DNA of 64,000 nucleotides. It comes from an uncultured Armatimonadota bacterium. Lineage in GTDB: Bacteria > Armatimonadota > Fimbriimonadia > Fimbriimonadales > Fimbriimonadaceae. Location: assembly GCA_903904815.1 (NCBI GenBank), contig CAIVDU010000107.1, forward strand, positions 1-64,000. Reading direction: 5' to 3'. The translations under genes and the position numbers were made by a program. The notes under the pieces were generated by a model that was not told where the DNA came from, did not search any database, and was given only the letters and a program-made list of their open reading frames with translations. Shown piece by piece: positions 1 through 10,045 of this stretch. Numbering within the stretch: the stretch's first letter is position 1; every line of letters starts with the position of its first letter.

Positions 1-5
1 AACGG

Positions 6-626
6 TTAGGAACCGAGCTTGAAGATGATTTTTGCTTCGCCAGAAGCGGGAACCTCAACGGTTTGAGTCACCGAACCACTCGACGCCGACCAAGCTTTGA
101 TCGTATAAGTGCCAGCGGGAACGTTGGCAATTCGGAACAGGCCCTTCGAATTGGTGACCGCGAAATATGGGTTCGGAAGGACGACGACGTAGCCCTTCAT
201 GTTCGCGTGAATGTGACAGCGGATGGGAATGATTCCGGCCTTGTCGAACAGGATTTCGGAGCTGTCGCCCTTCTTTTCCTGACTCACGTTGAATGTCTTC
301 ACGCGAGAACTGGAGAACACGTTGTGGAAGAAGGGATCAGAGTTGTTAAACGCAACCTTAGTTCCCTTCAAAATCGCCAAAACAGTCGGAAAGAATTCCT
401 TGTCCTTCTGGTCGATTGTGACCGCAGCCGCGGGAGGCGCGAAGGTCCCCGGAACTTCGGTGAGGCTGACGACGACACCTTCTGCCCGGGCGCTGCCCTG
501 CTCGGCAATGCCAATGATTTGGCCCGAGGCGTGGTGAAGTGTCGCGCTCGAGGCAGTGAAGCCGCTAACGCCGAGAAGCGTCGCGGCGAATGCTACGGAA
601 AGTTGTAAAGGTGTTTTTTGTACCAT
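6..626 (-). CDS. Secreted cupredoxin-like protein with C-terminal carboxypeptidase-regulatory-like domain
   Basis: The protein has 206 residues and begins with a signal peptide (about residues 1-27). A cupredoxin-like fold follows at about 70-155. Its likely type-1 copper ligands are H101 and the cluster C137-x2-H140-x2-M143. The last 50 residues (NSKGLFRIANVPAGTYTIKAW) look like a small beta-sandwich of the carboxypeptidase-regulatory type. The family is known for periplasmic or extracytoplasmic copper electron-transfer or copper-binding proteins; the partner here is unknown. I placed the start at ATG 626 because AGGAG lies five bases before it; a longer reading from 695 adds 23 residues that do not look like a signal peptide. 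It stands alone, 520 bp from the kinase gene upstream. Confidence 0.75.
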   Translation of the reverse strand: MVQKTPLQLSVAFAATLLGVSGFTASSATLHHASGQIIGIAEQGSARAEGVVVSLTEVPGTFAPPAAAVTIDQKDKEFFPTVLAILKGTKVAFNNSDPFFHNVFSSSRVKTFNVSQEKKGDSSEILFDKAGIIPIRCHIHANMKGYVVVLPNPYFAVTNSKGLFRIANVPAGTYTIKAWSASSGSVTQTVEVPASGEAKIIFKLGS

Positions 627-1147
627 GTGCACTCCTAAATCGTTAACGCGAGAATCCATTAAAACATTTAACTTGCGATAATCTCGCTGTTTCATTTTTA
701 AGGAATAGTCTTTTCCAGTCCAGATTACGGTTCTTGTCAGGTCGATGACAGTCGCTAATAATCTGTCATGGAGATATAGGACAAGAGATGCGAGGAGTAA
801 GCAGGGTAATGACTATGTCGCTAGTTAACGACTAGCGAGACAGTCTGGGCAATTTCTTGGAAGTGTCTGGCACTACGGGAATCAAAGGAATTGCGTAAAT
901 ACAGACGTCTTCAGGTTCAAAACGGTTCTTCGTGGCCCAAATCGGTTCGAGGTGCATTGAGCCACGAACGAGAGCAAGGAAGTGATTTAGCGCGGAAACA
1001 ACGCCACGTATTTACTTAAATTTCATTAAGTACCCTAAGTGTTTAATCGTGACAATTGAGCTAGTTGCTTCTTAGCGCACAGATTGCGAGGAATTGCGAA
1101 CGGACATTTGCGCGGAATCTGGCTCAAGCCGAACGATAGCCTTGTAT
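627..1147. other. Intergenic stretch with two inverted-repeat structures
   Basis: No convincing gene is seen between the cupredoxin gene and the kinase stop codon. Two structures stand out. At 721-765 CAGATTA pairs with TAATCTG and encloses an inner TGTCA/TGACA hairpin. At 818-838 TCGCTAGT and ACTAGCGA form a perfect 8-bp inverted repeat around TAACG. Neither is followed by a T-run in either direction, so operator or leader structure is as likely as termination. The 721-765 element lies about 95-140 bp upstream of the cupredoxin start and could sit in its leader. Confidence 0.4.
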
Positions 1148-3523
1148 TTAGGACTTCTTGGGGATCTCAAGCGTGAAGGTCGCTCCATGTCCAAGTTCCG
1201 ATTCAGGCCGAATGACGCCATCCAGCTTGGTAACTGCGCGGGCAACGAGGGCGAGGCCGACACCGGTGCCCGGCGCGGAAGGACGCAATCTCTTGAACAT
1301 TTCAAAGATGCGTCCCGAGTCGGCCATGTCGAAACCCACTCCGTTGTCGGCAATCTCAATCACACACCGATCCGATTCGGATCGGGCCCGCACCTCCACG
1401 AGGGGTTTGGGCACGGCAGCCGCGAATTTGACCGCGTTCTGCAGGAGGTTTCGGACGCAAATCGCGAGAGCCTCTGAGTCGATCATAAGGTCGACGTCTT
1501 GCAGTTCAGACCGTATCTCAACATGAGCCCTTCCCGACTGTCCCCGCGCCTCTTCCACCATCTGGGACATGAATCGTTTGAGACTTATCTCTGAGGGTTC
1601 GCTCTTTCTGGAACCAATGCGAGAATAAGCCAGGATTCCGTCAAGCATGTCGAACATCTGAATCGCGCTAACGCCGATTCGAGCCAATAGCTTCTGCGGC
1701 TCATCGCCTAACTGGCTTCCGATGTCCTCACTCAGAAGGTCAGCGTAGCCACGGATGGCCCTCAGGGGAGCTCTCAGGTCGTGGGAAATCGCGTAGGAGA
1801 ACAACTCGAGATCCTCATTCCTTTCTGCTAGCGCTCTCGTTCGCTCGATCACCCGCTGCTCCAGGGATTCATTGAGCTCGAGCAAGGCTTGTTCGGCCAA
1901 CTTCCGATCCGTGATATCAGTATTGGTCCCGCTGAACAGCAGCGGTCTCCCCGATTCGTCTCTCTCGACGACATTGCCCCGAGCGAGGATCCAAATCCAG
2001 TCGCCCTGCTTCCGTTTCATGCGAAACTCGACATGGCAACCAGACTCGACCTGTGATTCCAGAACCTGAGAGATATTAAAGAGTGCTAAGTCTAGGTCTT
2101 CGGGATGACAACTCTTGGTCCAGATGTCGAAGTCCATTGGAAATCCGTCTGGCTCATATCCGAGCATTTCGTACCAACGCGGTGAGTAGTAGATCTCACC
2201 AGTGCGGTAGTTCCATTCCCAAATGGCATCTGAAGTCGCCGAAATCGCGTGGGAAAGCCTTCTTTCTTTGGCTCTCAGCTCTTCCTCAATCAGTTTAGTG
2301 GATGTCGTGTCCGAAATGATTACCGCGAACTGTCCAAGTTTGGGTGAGAAAACCCAGACACTATAATATTTTCCGAGTTCAGCCGAGAAGTTTTCATATT
2401 GGGTCGGCTGGCCAGTCACCGCGACCTTTCCGAAGACTTCAATCCAATACTTTTCGGTCAAGGGAACAACTTCGAGGATCCTTTTGCCCAGAACCATCTC
2501 GGCGGTCAATCCCGTAAGCGACTCAAACGCCGGGTTCACCTCAAGGTAACGGTAATCCACGGGTCGCCCTTCATCGTCACAAATGATTTCGTGGAGGGCA
2601 AACCCAGAAGTCAGGTTTTCGAAAAGAAGTCGGTATTTCTCTTCGCTCTTATGGACTGCCTCTGCAGCTGCCTTGCGCTCCGAAATATCGCGGACGATGG
2701 CCCACATCGTCTCAGGCGCCCCCGAGTCGTCCCTCGTCAAGAATGTGTGCAATTCTACAGGAAATACATGACCATTTCTGCGAATATATTCTTTTTCATA
2801 AACGTCTGAGAATCCGTTCTTCAGGACCCTCGTCTTGAGGATATCGTCCTCATATGCGTGCCATTTTTCAGGGGTCAAGCTCTTGATGGTGAGCTTAAGG
2901 CATTCCTCGCGCGAGTAACCCACCATTTCACAGAACGCCGGATTGACGTCGATCAGTTCGCCAGAGAGGTTCACCTGAGCGAAGGCGTCGCGCATCGAGT
3001 CGTGGAGTCTCTGGAAGCGCTCTAGGCCCTTCGTAAGATTCTTGCGGGCCAGTCTGCCTTCCATCAGAGCGATTGTCTGACGGGCAAGGAGGGCAAGACC
3101 GTTTCGCTGGGCGTCGGTGAGCCCGTTTGGGTGCGAATTTAGAACACAAATGGTTCCAACTCGAAACCCGCCTTCGGTGACCAGTGGTTGCCCGGCATAG
3201 AACCGAATGTGGGCAGGGCCGCACACAAGAGGCGTGTCCGCGAATCGAGAGTCCAGTGAGGCATCGGGAATCTCAAGTAGCTCACTGGACGCAAGGGCAG
3301 CGCTGCAAAAGGACGCTTCTCGGTCCGCTTCCGAGACTTCTAGCCCAACCTTCGCCTTGAACCAAATGCGGTCACGATCGACCAGGGAGATGGCGGCGAT
3401 CGGCGCCCCGCAGAGAAGCGCGGCCAGACCGGCTAGATCCTCGAACTCTTGCTCGGACGGTGTGTCTAGCAGTTCGTACCGATGAAGGGCGGCAAGCCTC
3501 GCTGATTCGGCATCCCCTATCAT
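1148..3523 (-). CDS. GAF-PAS-PAS-PAS sensor histidine kinase
   Basis: This 791-residue protein has no membrane segment and is probably cytoplasmic. An N-terminal GAF domain (about 20-155) is followed by three PAS domains (about 165-285, 295-412 and 425-545), a short coiled coil, a HisKA domain with phospho-acceptor H581 in SHDLRAP, and a HATPase domain with N-box (LLQNAVKF), G1 (DNGVGF) and G2 (GTGVGLAL) boxes intact. It should autophosphorylate in response to a ligand or redox/light cue sensed by GAF/PAS and hand the phosphate to a response regulator. No such regulator is encoded nearby, so it is an orphan kinase. The start ATG has only a weak ribosome site. The gene is 302 bp from the next kinase and probably has its own promoter. 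Confidence 0.9.
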   Translation of the reverse strand: MIGDAESARLAALHRYELLDTPSEQEFEDLAGLAALLCGAPIAAISLVDRDRIWFKAKVGLEVSEADREASFCSAALASSELLEIPDASLDSRFADTPLVCGPAHIRFYAGQPLVTEGGFRVGTICVLNSHPNGLTDAQRNGLALLARQTIALMEGRLARKNLTKGLERFQRLHDSMRDAFAQVNLSGELIDVNPAFCEMVGYSREECLKLTIKSLTPEKWHAYEDDILKTRVLKNGFSDVYEKEYIRRNGHVFPVELHTFLTRDDSGAPETMWAIVRDISERKAAAEAVHKSEEKYRLLFENLTSGFALHEIICDDEGRPVDYRYLEVNPAFESLTGLTAEMVLGKRILEVVPLTEKYWIEVFGKVAVTGQPTQYENFSAELGKYYSVWVFSPKLGQFAVIISDTTSTKLIEEELRAKERRLSHAISATSDAIWEWNYRTGEIYYSPRWYEMLGYEPDGFPMDFDIWTKSCHPEDLDLALFNISQVLESQVESGCHVEFRMKRKQGDWIWILARGNVVERDESGRPLLFSGTNTDITDRKLAEQALLELNESLEQRVIERTRALAERNEDLELFSYAISHDLRAPLRAIRGYADLLSEDIGSQLGDEPQKLLARIGVSAIQMFDMLDGILAYSRIGSRKSEPSEISLKRFMSQMVEEARGQSGRAHVEIRSELQDVDLMIDSEALAICVRNLLQNAVKFAAAVPKPLVEVRARSESDRCVIEIADNGVGFDMADSGRIFEMFKRLRPSAPGTGVGLALVARAVTKLDGVIRPESELGHGATFTLEIPKKS

Positions 3524-3825
3524 CTTGTCGACTCAGCCCTGCCTAACTGGACTCCTGACTTCAACATCACCCACGGCTAATATACGATGCGCGATTGTCT
3601 CATCGCAAAGGCGAAGCAATTTTTCAGCATTAACTGACATATGTGATATCGCAACATGATGCTTTCAAGAGCTATCAGCGTATTTGAAACGATATATCCA
3701 CCGTCATATGAGCACTGAAAAACCGGTTGAGGAAAGGCGAAAATTAACCTGGCATGCCGCGCAGCGCCACATCGTGTTGCTACCAGATTGTGCTCGTTTC
3801 ACAATCCTGAACCTATTCAAATTTC
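3524..3825. other. Intergenic region upstream of the GAF/PAS kinase
   Basis: About 300 bp lie between two minus-strand kinase genes. No ORF with coding character, strong hairpin or T-run was seen. It presumably carries the promoter of the 1148-3523 kinase, but I could not pick out a convincing -35/-10 pair. Confidence 0.4.
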
Positions 3826-5274
3826 TCAAATCCCGTTGACTCCGCTTCCTAACCCATTTCCCGCCCCAAGTGCGACGGAAGCGCTCGTCGGCAACGTAAA
3901 TGAGAATCGAGCCCCATCATCAAGTTCGCCTTGGGCAACAATCCGACCGCCGTGCCGTTCAATAATGCGCTTGACCGTAGCGAGTCCAATTCCAGTTCCT
4001 GGAATGTCTGAGCTGGTCTGCGATCGGTGAAAGTCTTCAAAGATCCGAAACCTGTCTTGCGAGTCGAATCCCATACCGTTGTCTTCAATGACGTACCAGA
4101 CGGCCCCGTTCAGATTTTCAGAATAGACCCGGATGCGCGGGTCCGTTCGGTGTCGGCTGTATTTCACGGCGTTATCTAGAAGGTTGGTCCAAACTTGCCT
4201 AATAAGCGCGAGATCACCCTCAGCGGCTGGGATCGAGAGGACCTCGATCCATGCCGGGTCGATCGTGCCTGACTCGACATACTCGTACCGAACGGTCTCG
4301 ACAAGTTCCTTCATGTTGATCTCGGCACGCTTCAGTCCGTCACGTTGCTTTCGACTGAACTCCAGCAGGTTTTCGATCAACTCGCCCATGTTCTTCGAGG
4401 AATTTGCCAGTCGCGCGACGAAGAACTTCGCCTCTTCATCAAGGAGATCGCCCTTCTGCTGCAACAGGTCGGCATACCCTCGGATATGGAGAACGGGAGC
4501 TCGAAGGTCGTGAGCGACCATCGTCGTGAATGCGTCTAGATCCGCAGTCCGGTCCCTGACACGATCTTCGAGTTCCAGATTCAGCAGCCGAACCTCCTTC
4601 TCCATGGTGCGTCTCTCGTCGACTTCCATTTCGAGTTGCTTGCGGCCGCGGTCAATTCGCTGGGTGGCCCAAGCAACCATCGCCCCTACCGCCCCGGTCA
4701 CGATGAGGATGGCGAATGCACGATTTGGGATCGGTTGGATAAAAGTCGGTGCCGGCAGGCGCCCCGTCATCTCCAAAGCAGCGACGCATATGATGTAAAT
4801 CGATGCGGAGAGGTAGAGAACCAGCATCGAAAGACGGTCCAACGTGAAACCCGCGATCACCATGGGGATGATCAAGGCGTAGATCCCGGGGGCAGTAAGC
4901 CCTCCGGCATGGTACGTGGAGAACATCAAGCCGACGATCGATGAACCACAGAGCGTAATTGAGGACAGTCGGACTTTTTTGAGCTTGAGGAATGTGAATG
5001 CTGCGACACCTCCCCCAAGCGGAGTAGCGCAGAACTCCAATGCCAGGGCGAATGGGAGTCGTCGAAACATCGATATAGATATAAACCCGTAGCCAACAAA
5101 TACGATGAGTATCCAAAACATCAGGATCTCACCCCGAATCGTCATTTCTGGATCGGAATTGATGCGAGGAGGTAAGAGTAGCCGGACAAAAAACGCACCG
5201 ACAGCAGTAGGTGCGCGACGGAGACCCGACGGCGAGTTCACGTCTCCCGTAAACGCAGGTTTTTCGTCAGTCAT
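3826..5274 (-). CDS. Membrane-anchored sensor histidine kinase (tandem paralogue 1)
   Basis: The 482-residue product has about six hydrophobic helices between residues 48 and 205, a coiled linker, a HisKA domain with H255 in AHDLRAP, and a HATPase domain with complete N (NLLDNAVKY), G1 (DNGMGF) and G2 (GTGIGLATV) boxes. The membrane part has no recognisable ligand domain; sensing probably happens within or next to the membrane. It is a close relative of the next gene upstream (5406-6836), with which it shares the helix pattern, linker and H255 position. GAGAGG a few bases before ATG 5274 supports the start. No response regulator is adjacent. The 131-bp gap to the paralogue leaves open whether both are on one transcript. 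Confidence 0.9.
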   Translation of the reverse strand: MTDEKPAFTGDVNSPSGLRRAPTAVGAFFVRLLLPPRINSDPEMTIRGEILMFWILIVFVGYGFISISMFRRLPFALALEFCATPLGGGVAAFTFLKLKKVRLSSITLCGSSIVGLMFSTYHAGGLTAPGIYALIIPMVIAGFTLDRLSMLVLYLSASIYIICVAALEMTGRLPAPTFIQPIPNRAFAILIVTGAVGAMVAWATQRIDRGRKQLEMEVDERRTMEKEVRLLNLELEDRVRDRTADLDAFTTMVAHDLRAPVLHIRGYADLLQQKGDLLDEEAKFFVARLANSSKNMGELIENLLEFSRKQRDGLKRAEINMKELVETVRYEYVESGTIDPAWIEVLSIPAAEGDLALIRQVWTNLLDNAVKYSRHRTDPRIRVYSENLNGAVWYVIEDNGMGFDSQDRFRIFEDFHRSQTSSDIPGTGIGLATVKRIIERHGGRIVAQGELDDGARFSFTLPTSASVALGAGNGLGSGVNGI

Positions 5275-5405
5275 CTTTGCCTCTCTATGCTGGACGCCTA
5301 AACATAGTTGTTAATTTGCAATTACGGCAAAAAGCGGAGATACTCGCAACTTTGCTTAAGTCTCTTTTAAGGTAAGTCTATGCCTACTACCTTCAAAAAT
5401 CGTCC

Positions 5406-6836
5406 CTAAATTACGGGAGACCAATCCGTTTCGCGCCCAAGAAAGTCCGGCAAAGTGAAAGAAAATCGAGCGCCTTCTCCGGGGCGTCCCTCGGCGACAA
5501 TCTGTCCACCGTGGCGCTCTACGATGCGCTTGACGGTGAAGAGGCCAAAGTGCACCTCAGTCGCCAAATCAGATTCATCTTTCAGGACAGTCGAGTCCCT
5601 GACTACCCACATCAAATCAGTCTCCGAAAACCCAACGCCATTGTCCTTCACGGTGTACCAAACTTGGCCATCGTTGGACTCGGAATATACGCGAATTTCA
5701 GGTTTGGGCCGTGGCTGGCTAAACTTGGCAGCGTTTTCGAGAAGATTCATCCAGAGTTCTCGAACAAGTGACGGATCTGCAACCGCTGGAGGCAGCGACT
5801 CGATTGAGATCCAGTCGTTTTCGGCGACGCCACACTCAAAGAGTTCAAGGCGCACCGACTCAACGATTTGAGTCATGTCGATTGAGGAGCGGTTCAAACC
5901 ACCCTGGCGTCGGTCGCTCAGTTCGACCAATCCATCGATCAACTCGCTCAGATTCTTCGCAGTGCTGGCAAGTCTTGAGACAAAGAATTTCGCCTCTTCA
6001 TCAAACACCTCGCCTTTCTCATCAAGCAGCTTTGCGTAGCTCTTCACGTGAATGACCGGTGTTCGCAGGTCGTGGGCGACCATCGTGACGAACGAATCGA
6101 GATCTGCAGTTCGGTTGCGAGCGCGGCGCTCTAACTCTCGATTCAAGATTCGCACCTTTCGCTCAGCTGCCTTTCTCTCAACCGATTCCCTCATGAGAAG
6201 CTGTCTCCCTCTTTCGATGCGACGGGTAGACCACCAAACTACGGCTCCAATCGACCCCGTGACCATCGAACTGACAATTGCCCGCTGGAAGGGTGACGGT
6301 TGGTAATACGACGGGGGAAGCAATCCCGATGCTTGCCGCCAAGAAACGACAAACAAGAAGATCACGGTTCCGACGAATAGTCCTAGTAAAGATCGGACGT
6401 CGAGTATAAATCCCGCGATTATGAGCGGAATGACCATCGCCGAAATTCCGGTTGCCGTTACTCCCCCCGCATGGTAGGTCGAGTACATGAGGCAAATCTG
6501 CATGCCATAACTGATCAGGATGCCAGCCGTTTTCACGCGTCCTTGGCGAATGAGGACCATGCCGCTCATTGCGGTTGTCGCAGGGCCGACGGTGTACCGC
6601 ACCGTCGTCAGAAGGTCCACCGACCGAACTAAATAGATGAAGCCAGCGCCATATCCGACAAAGAGGAGAAGTAGCCAAAATAGCAGAATCTCTCCCTGCA
6701 GGGTCTTCTCAGGATCGCCAGGAAACACTGGGGACTTTAAAAATCGTAGTGGCATCCGACGGAGTCGATCGACGTCCGAAACATGCTCATCGGTCTCCGC
6801 GGTCGCTCGGGCGCTCTCATTTCCCTCTGGACGCAT
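5406..6836 (-). CDS. Membrane-anchored sensor histidine kinase with degenerate ATP-lid motif (tandem paralogue 2)
   Basis: The protein has 476 residues and the same plan as its neighbour at 3826-5274: about six hydrophobic helices, linker, HisKA with H255 (AHDLRTP) and a HATPase domain. The N-box (NLLENAAKF) and G1 box (DNGVGF) are present. The F-box and G2 glycine box are eroded: where the paralogue has GTGIGLATV this one reads EVHFGLFTV. ATP binding may therefore be weakened or altered. I chose ATG 6836 because GAAGGA lies four bases upstream; a longer reading from 6887 has no such site. The gene is divergent from the cytochrome-like gene at 7067 with about 230 bp between them. Confidence 0.85.
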   Translation of the reverse strand: MRPEGNESARATAETDEHVSDVDRLRRMPLRFLKSPVFPGDPEKTLQGEILLFWLLLLFVGYGAGFIYLVRSVDLLTTVRYTVGPATTAMSGMVLIRQGRVKTAGILISYGMQICLMYSTYHAGGVTATGISAMVIPLIIAGFILDVRSLLGLFVGTVIFLFVVSWRQASGLLPPSYYQPSPFQRAIVSSMVTGSIGAVVWWSTRRIERGRQLLMRESVERKAAERKVRILNRELERRARNRTADLDSFVTMVAHDLRTPVIHVKSYAKLLDEKGEVFDEEAKFFVSRLASTAKNLSELIDGLVELSDRRQGGLNRSSIDMTQIVESVRLELFECGVAENDWISIESLPPAVADPSLVRELWMNLLENAAKFSQPRPKPEIRVYSESNDGQVWYTVKDNGVGFSETDLMWVVRDSTVLKDESDLATEVHFGLFTVKRIVERHGGQIVAEGRPGEGARFSFTLPDFLGRETDWSPVI

Positions 6837-7066
6837 TAAATCCTTCACTAAAACCGCACAGCCGACGCGATGGGGCAATGGTAGCAAACCGGTCTATTTC
6901 ACGCAAGTTTATTGATGCTCTATTTCACGCAAATCTGCTGAACCCATCGATGGATACGTTCCACCTAACGAGAATGATCGGAAGACCACAAACGAACGAC
7001 GATTGGCGTCTTATCTGGGAGTGTTCGGCACACAATATATTTTGGTGTTGACGGGTCGAGAACTTC

Positions 7067-9988
7067 ATGAATAGCCCCGCTCGTAGGCAAGTTGGATTCT
7101 TGTGCATTAGTCTCCTTTGGCTTACGGCCGCGGTGGCAAATTCGTCCCATTCCTTTCGAGGTGGGCCGGAACCCACCGCCGAGCAGAAGGAGTTCTTCGA
7201 AGCAAAGATACGTCCTGTGCTGGCTAAGAATTGCTTTGGATGCCACGGAAAGGACCAGCAAAAATCTGGCTTGCGCCTCGACTCGCTTGCCTCGATTAAA
7301 AAAGGCGGCGATTCCGGCCCGGCGTTGGTGGCGGGCGATCCTGCCAAGAGCCTACTAATCGTCGCCGTCAAACAAACGACCGAATTGAAGATGCCCCCAA
7401 CTGGGGCTAAGTTGAGCACGAGCGAAATTGTCGACCTAGAAAGTTGGGTCAAATCCGGAGCGCCATGGCCGGCGGACGCCACTTCCGCAAATACGCTGGC
7501 GTCGCCTCTTTGGTCGCTCCAGGCCGTTCAAAAACCGTCCCTTCCGGCAGTGCGCCTTAAATCATGGGTCCGCAATCCGGTCGACTCGTTTATTCTCGCC
7601 AAGCTGGAAGCGAACCACCTGCACCCCAGCGCTGCTGCCGATCGCCGAACCCTCCTCAGAAGGGTCACCTACGACCTTACGGGCCTGCCACCGACCCCCG
7701 AGGAGACCGACGCTTTCTTGTCCGACAAAGCATCGAATGCTTACGAAAAAGTGGTTGACCGACTCTTGAACTCGCCCCACTACGGTGAGCGAGCGGCTAG
7801 ACACTGGATGGACGTTGCTCGGTACGCCGATACGAAAGGATACGTGTTCAATGAAGATCGCAACTATGCGAACGCATACACCTACCGTGACTGGCTGATC
7901 AACTCCTTCAACCACGACCTTCCCTACGATCAATTCATCGTCGATCAACTCGCCGCCGATCGGCTGCCTGCAGTCCAAAGCAAGTCAGATCGAACACCGC
8001 TGGCCGCGATGGGCTTCTTGACCCTTGGCAGAAGGTTTATCAACAATCCGCTCGACATCATCGATGACCGAATAGATGTAACGATGCGTGGCCTCCAGGG
8101 GTTCACGGTCGGTTGCGCTCGATGCCACGACCACAAATTTGACCCTATCCCAACCCAGGACTACTACTCACTCTACGCGGTCTTTGCGTCTTCGACAGAA
8201 CAGACTTTGCCGATTTCACCCTCATCGGTTAGTGACCCGTGGGAAGAGTTCAGCCAGCGAAAGCGCAACCTCGAGACAAGCATCCAAAATCTGATCCTCG
8301 ACCAGATCAAGGTGCTTCGATCTCGGTCAACAAATGGCCCGGCCATAAAGCAGGAACTCCAGTCTCTCGGCATAGGCGCCCCCCCATCCGATCACACTCT
8401 AAATATCCTACTACCCGCTTTTGAACCGGCGGAAGTAACCAGACTTGAGCACCTAAAGTCGGACTTGGCCGACCTCAATCGAAAGGCTCCGCCGACTCCT
8501 GAATTCGCAACAACGATGGTCGATGGCCCAAACCCGACCGACGGCGTGGTCTTTCACCATGGAAATCCGGGAAACCCCGGAATCGCCGCCCCCAGAAGAT
8601 TTTTGTTGGCCCTCTCGAAGCCGGGAACGGAACGTGAGCACTGGACTCAGGGCAGCGGCAGACTCGAACTAGCCCGGGCGATTGCTTCTCGGGAGAATCC
8701 CCTTACGGCACGAGTGTTCGTCAATCGAGTTTGGCAGGACCACTTTGGATCTGGCATCGTGAGGACCCCTTCGGATTTTGGCCATCAAGGCGAAAAACCC
8801 ACTGATCCCAAACTGCTCGACTACTTGGCGTATGAGTTCATGGACAAGGGGTGGTCCATCAAAAAGCTCCACCGAATGATCGTTACTTCGGCGACCTACT
8901 GTCAGGCCTCCTCAGTCACTTCCGAGATGTACAACGCCGACCCAGACAATCGACTCTGGGGTCGCATGAACCGAAGGCGACTGGACCTTGAGCAGATGAG
9001 GGATACCCTGATGATGGACTCAGGCAGGCTGCAAGGAAACACAATCGGGGGCAAATCCGTCGACCTTTGGTCTGAGCCCTTCGCGCCTCGTCGGGCGGTA
9101 TATGGATTCATCGAGCGTCAAAACCTGCCCGGAGTCTTCCGCACGTTCGACTTTGCTTCCCCTGACTCCACCAGCGCAAAGCGATTTCAGACGACCGTTC
9201 CTCAGCAAGCCCTGTTCTTCATGAACTCGACTTTTGCCATCGACCAGGCACGTCTGATCGTGGAACGACCTGAAATTGTTCAAGCAAAAGACGATGGACA
9301 ACGGATCCGGCGCCTTTACCGAATCCTGTTTGATCGATTGCCCGATTCAGAAGAGTTGGCCACGGGAGAAGAATTCTTCAAGGGTCAGCCGGCCCTTGTT
9401 GCAGGTCCAACCTCCTCATGGGAGTACGGGTACGGAGAGTTTGATCCCACTCAGAATCGGACCGTTAAATTCACACCGCTGTCGTTCTACAAAGCAGGCC
9501 AATATCAAGTTGGAGAAAAATTCCCCGACCCAGACCTCGGCTATATCACCCTTTCAAGTTCCGGCGGACACCCGGGTCGAGATAAGTCTCATGAAGTGAT
9601 CCGTCGTTGGGTCGCGACTTCGAACGGGACCGTTTCGATCGAGGGGCAATTAACCCATGGACAGTCCTTGGGCGATGGAATCCGGGGGCGGATCGTCTCG
9701 AGTCGCACTGGTTTGCTAGGGGAGTGGCTAGCCCACAACTCCCAAGCGATGACCAAACTCACCGCAGTCGAGGTGAGGGCGGGTGACTATCTCGACTTCG
9801 TGGTTGACTGCGTCGGAAATGATGCTTACGACGGCTTCAGTTGGTCGCCCACGGTCAGATCGATTGATCGCGCCCAATTCTGGAGCGCCTCGGCCCTGTT
9901 CTCCCCCCCACCCCCTGCACCCATCAACCGCTGGACACTCTACGCCCAGGCGCTGCTGATGACGAACGAATTTATGTTCGTTGACTAG
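7067..9988 (+). CDS. DUF1549/DUF1553 protein with N-terminal cytochrome-type CxxCH motif
   Basis: This large secreted protein (973 residues) has a signal peptide (about 1-25), then a planctomycete-type cytochrome C-like domain with C56-x2-C59-H60 (NCFGCHG), a DUF1549 domain (about 165-370) containing a second CxxCH in GCARCHDHKFDP, and a DUF1553 domain (about 515-780). The C-terminal 150 residues look like an extra beta-rich module. The family is expanded in Planctomycetes and relatives and is usually encoded beside a DUF1501 protein, as here. Function is not established experimentally; oxidative or polysaccharide-related roles have been proposed. It is probably co-transcribed with the DUF1501 gene 57 bp downstream. 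Confidence 0.9.
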   Translation: MNSPARRQVGFLCISLLWLTAAVANSSHSFRGGPEPTAEQKEFFEAKIRPVLAKNCFGCHGKDQQKSGLRLDSLASIKKGGDSGPALVAGDPAKSLLIVAVKQTTELKMPPTGAKLSTSEIVDLESWVKSGAPWPADATSANTLASPLWSLQAVQKPSLPAVRLKSWVRNPVDSFILAKLEANHLHPSAAADRRTLLRRVTYDLTGLPPTPEETDAFLSDKASNAYEKVVDRLLNSPHYGERAARHWMDVARYADTKGYVFNEDRNYANAYTYRDWLINSFNHDLPYDQFIVDQLAADRLPAVQSKSDRTPLAAMGFLTLGRRFINNPLDIIDDRIDVTMRGLQGFTVGCARCHDHKFDPIPTQDYYSLYAVFASSTEQTLPISPSSVSDPWEEFSQRKRNLETSIQNLILDQIKVLRSRSTNGPAIKQELQSLGIGAPPSDHTLNILLPAFEPAEVTRLEHLKSDLADLNRKAPPTPEFATTMVDGPNPTDGVVFHHGNPGNPGIAAPRRFLLALSKPGTEREHWTQGSGRLELARAIASRENPLTARVFVNRVWQDHFGSGIVRTPSDFGHQGEKPTDPKLLDYLAYEFMDKGWSIKKLHRMIVTSATYCQASSVTSEMYNADPDNRLWGRMNRRRLDLEQMRDTLMMDSGRLQGNTIGGKSVDLWSEPFAPRRAVYGFIERQNLPGVFRTFDFASPDSTSAKRFQTTVPQQALFFMNSTFAIDQARLIVERPEIVQAKDDGQRIRRLYRILFDRLPDSEELATGEEFFKGQPALVAGPTSSWEYGYGEFDPTQNRTVKFTPLSFYKAGQYQVGEKFPDPDLGYITLSSSGGHPGRDKSHEVIRRWVATSNGTVSIEGQLTHGQSLGDGIRGRIVSSRTGLLGEWLAHNSQAMTKLTAVEVRAGDYLDFVVDCVGNDAYDGFSWSPTVRSIDRAQFWSASALFSPPPPAPINRWTLYAQALLMTNEFMFVD

Positions 9989-10045
9989 ACCGTTGTAGAC
10001 TGACTCTGGAGAATTCCCATTTCCGAATTTGATCACTCAAGATTT

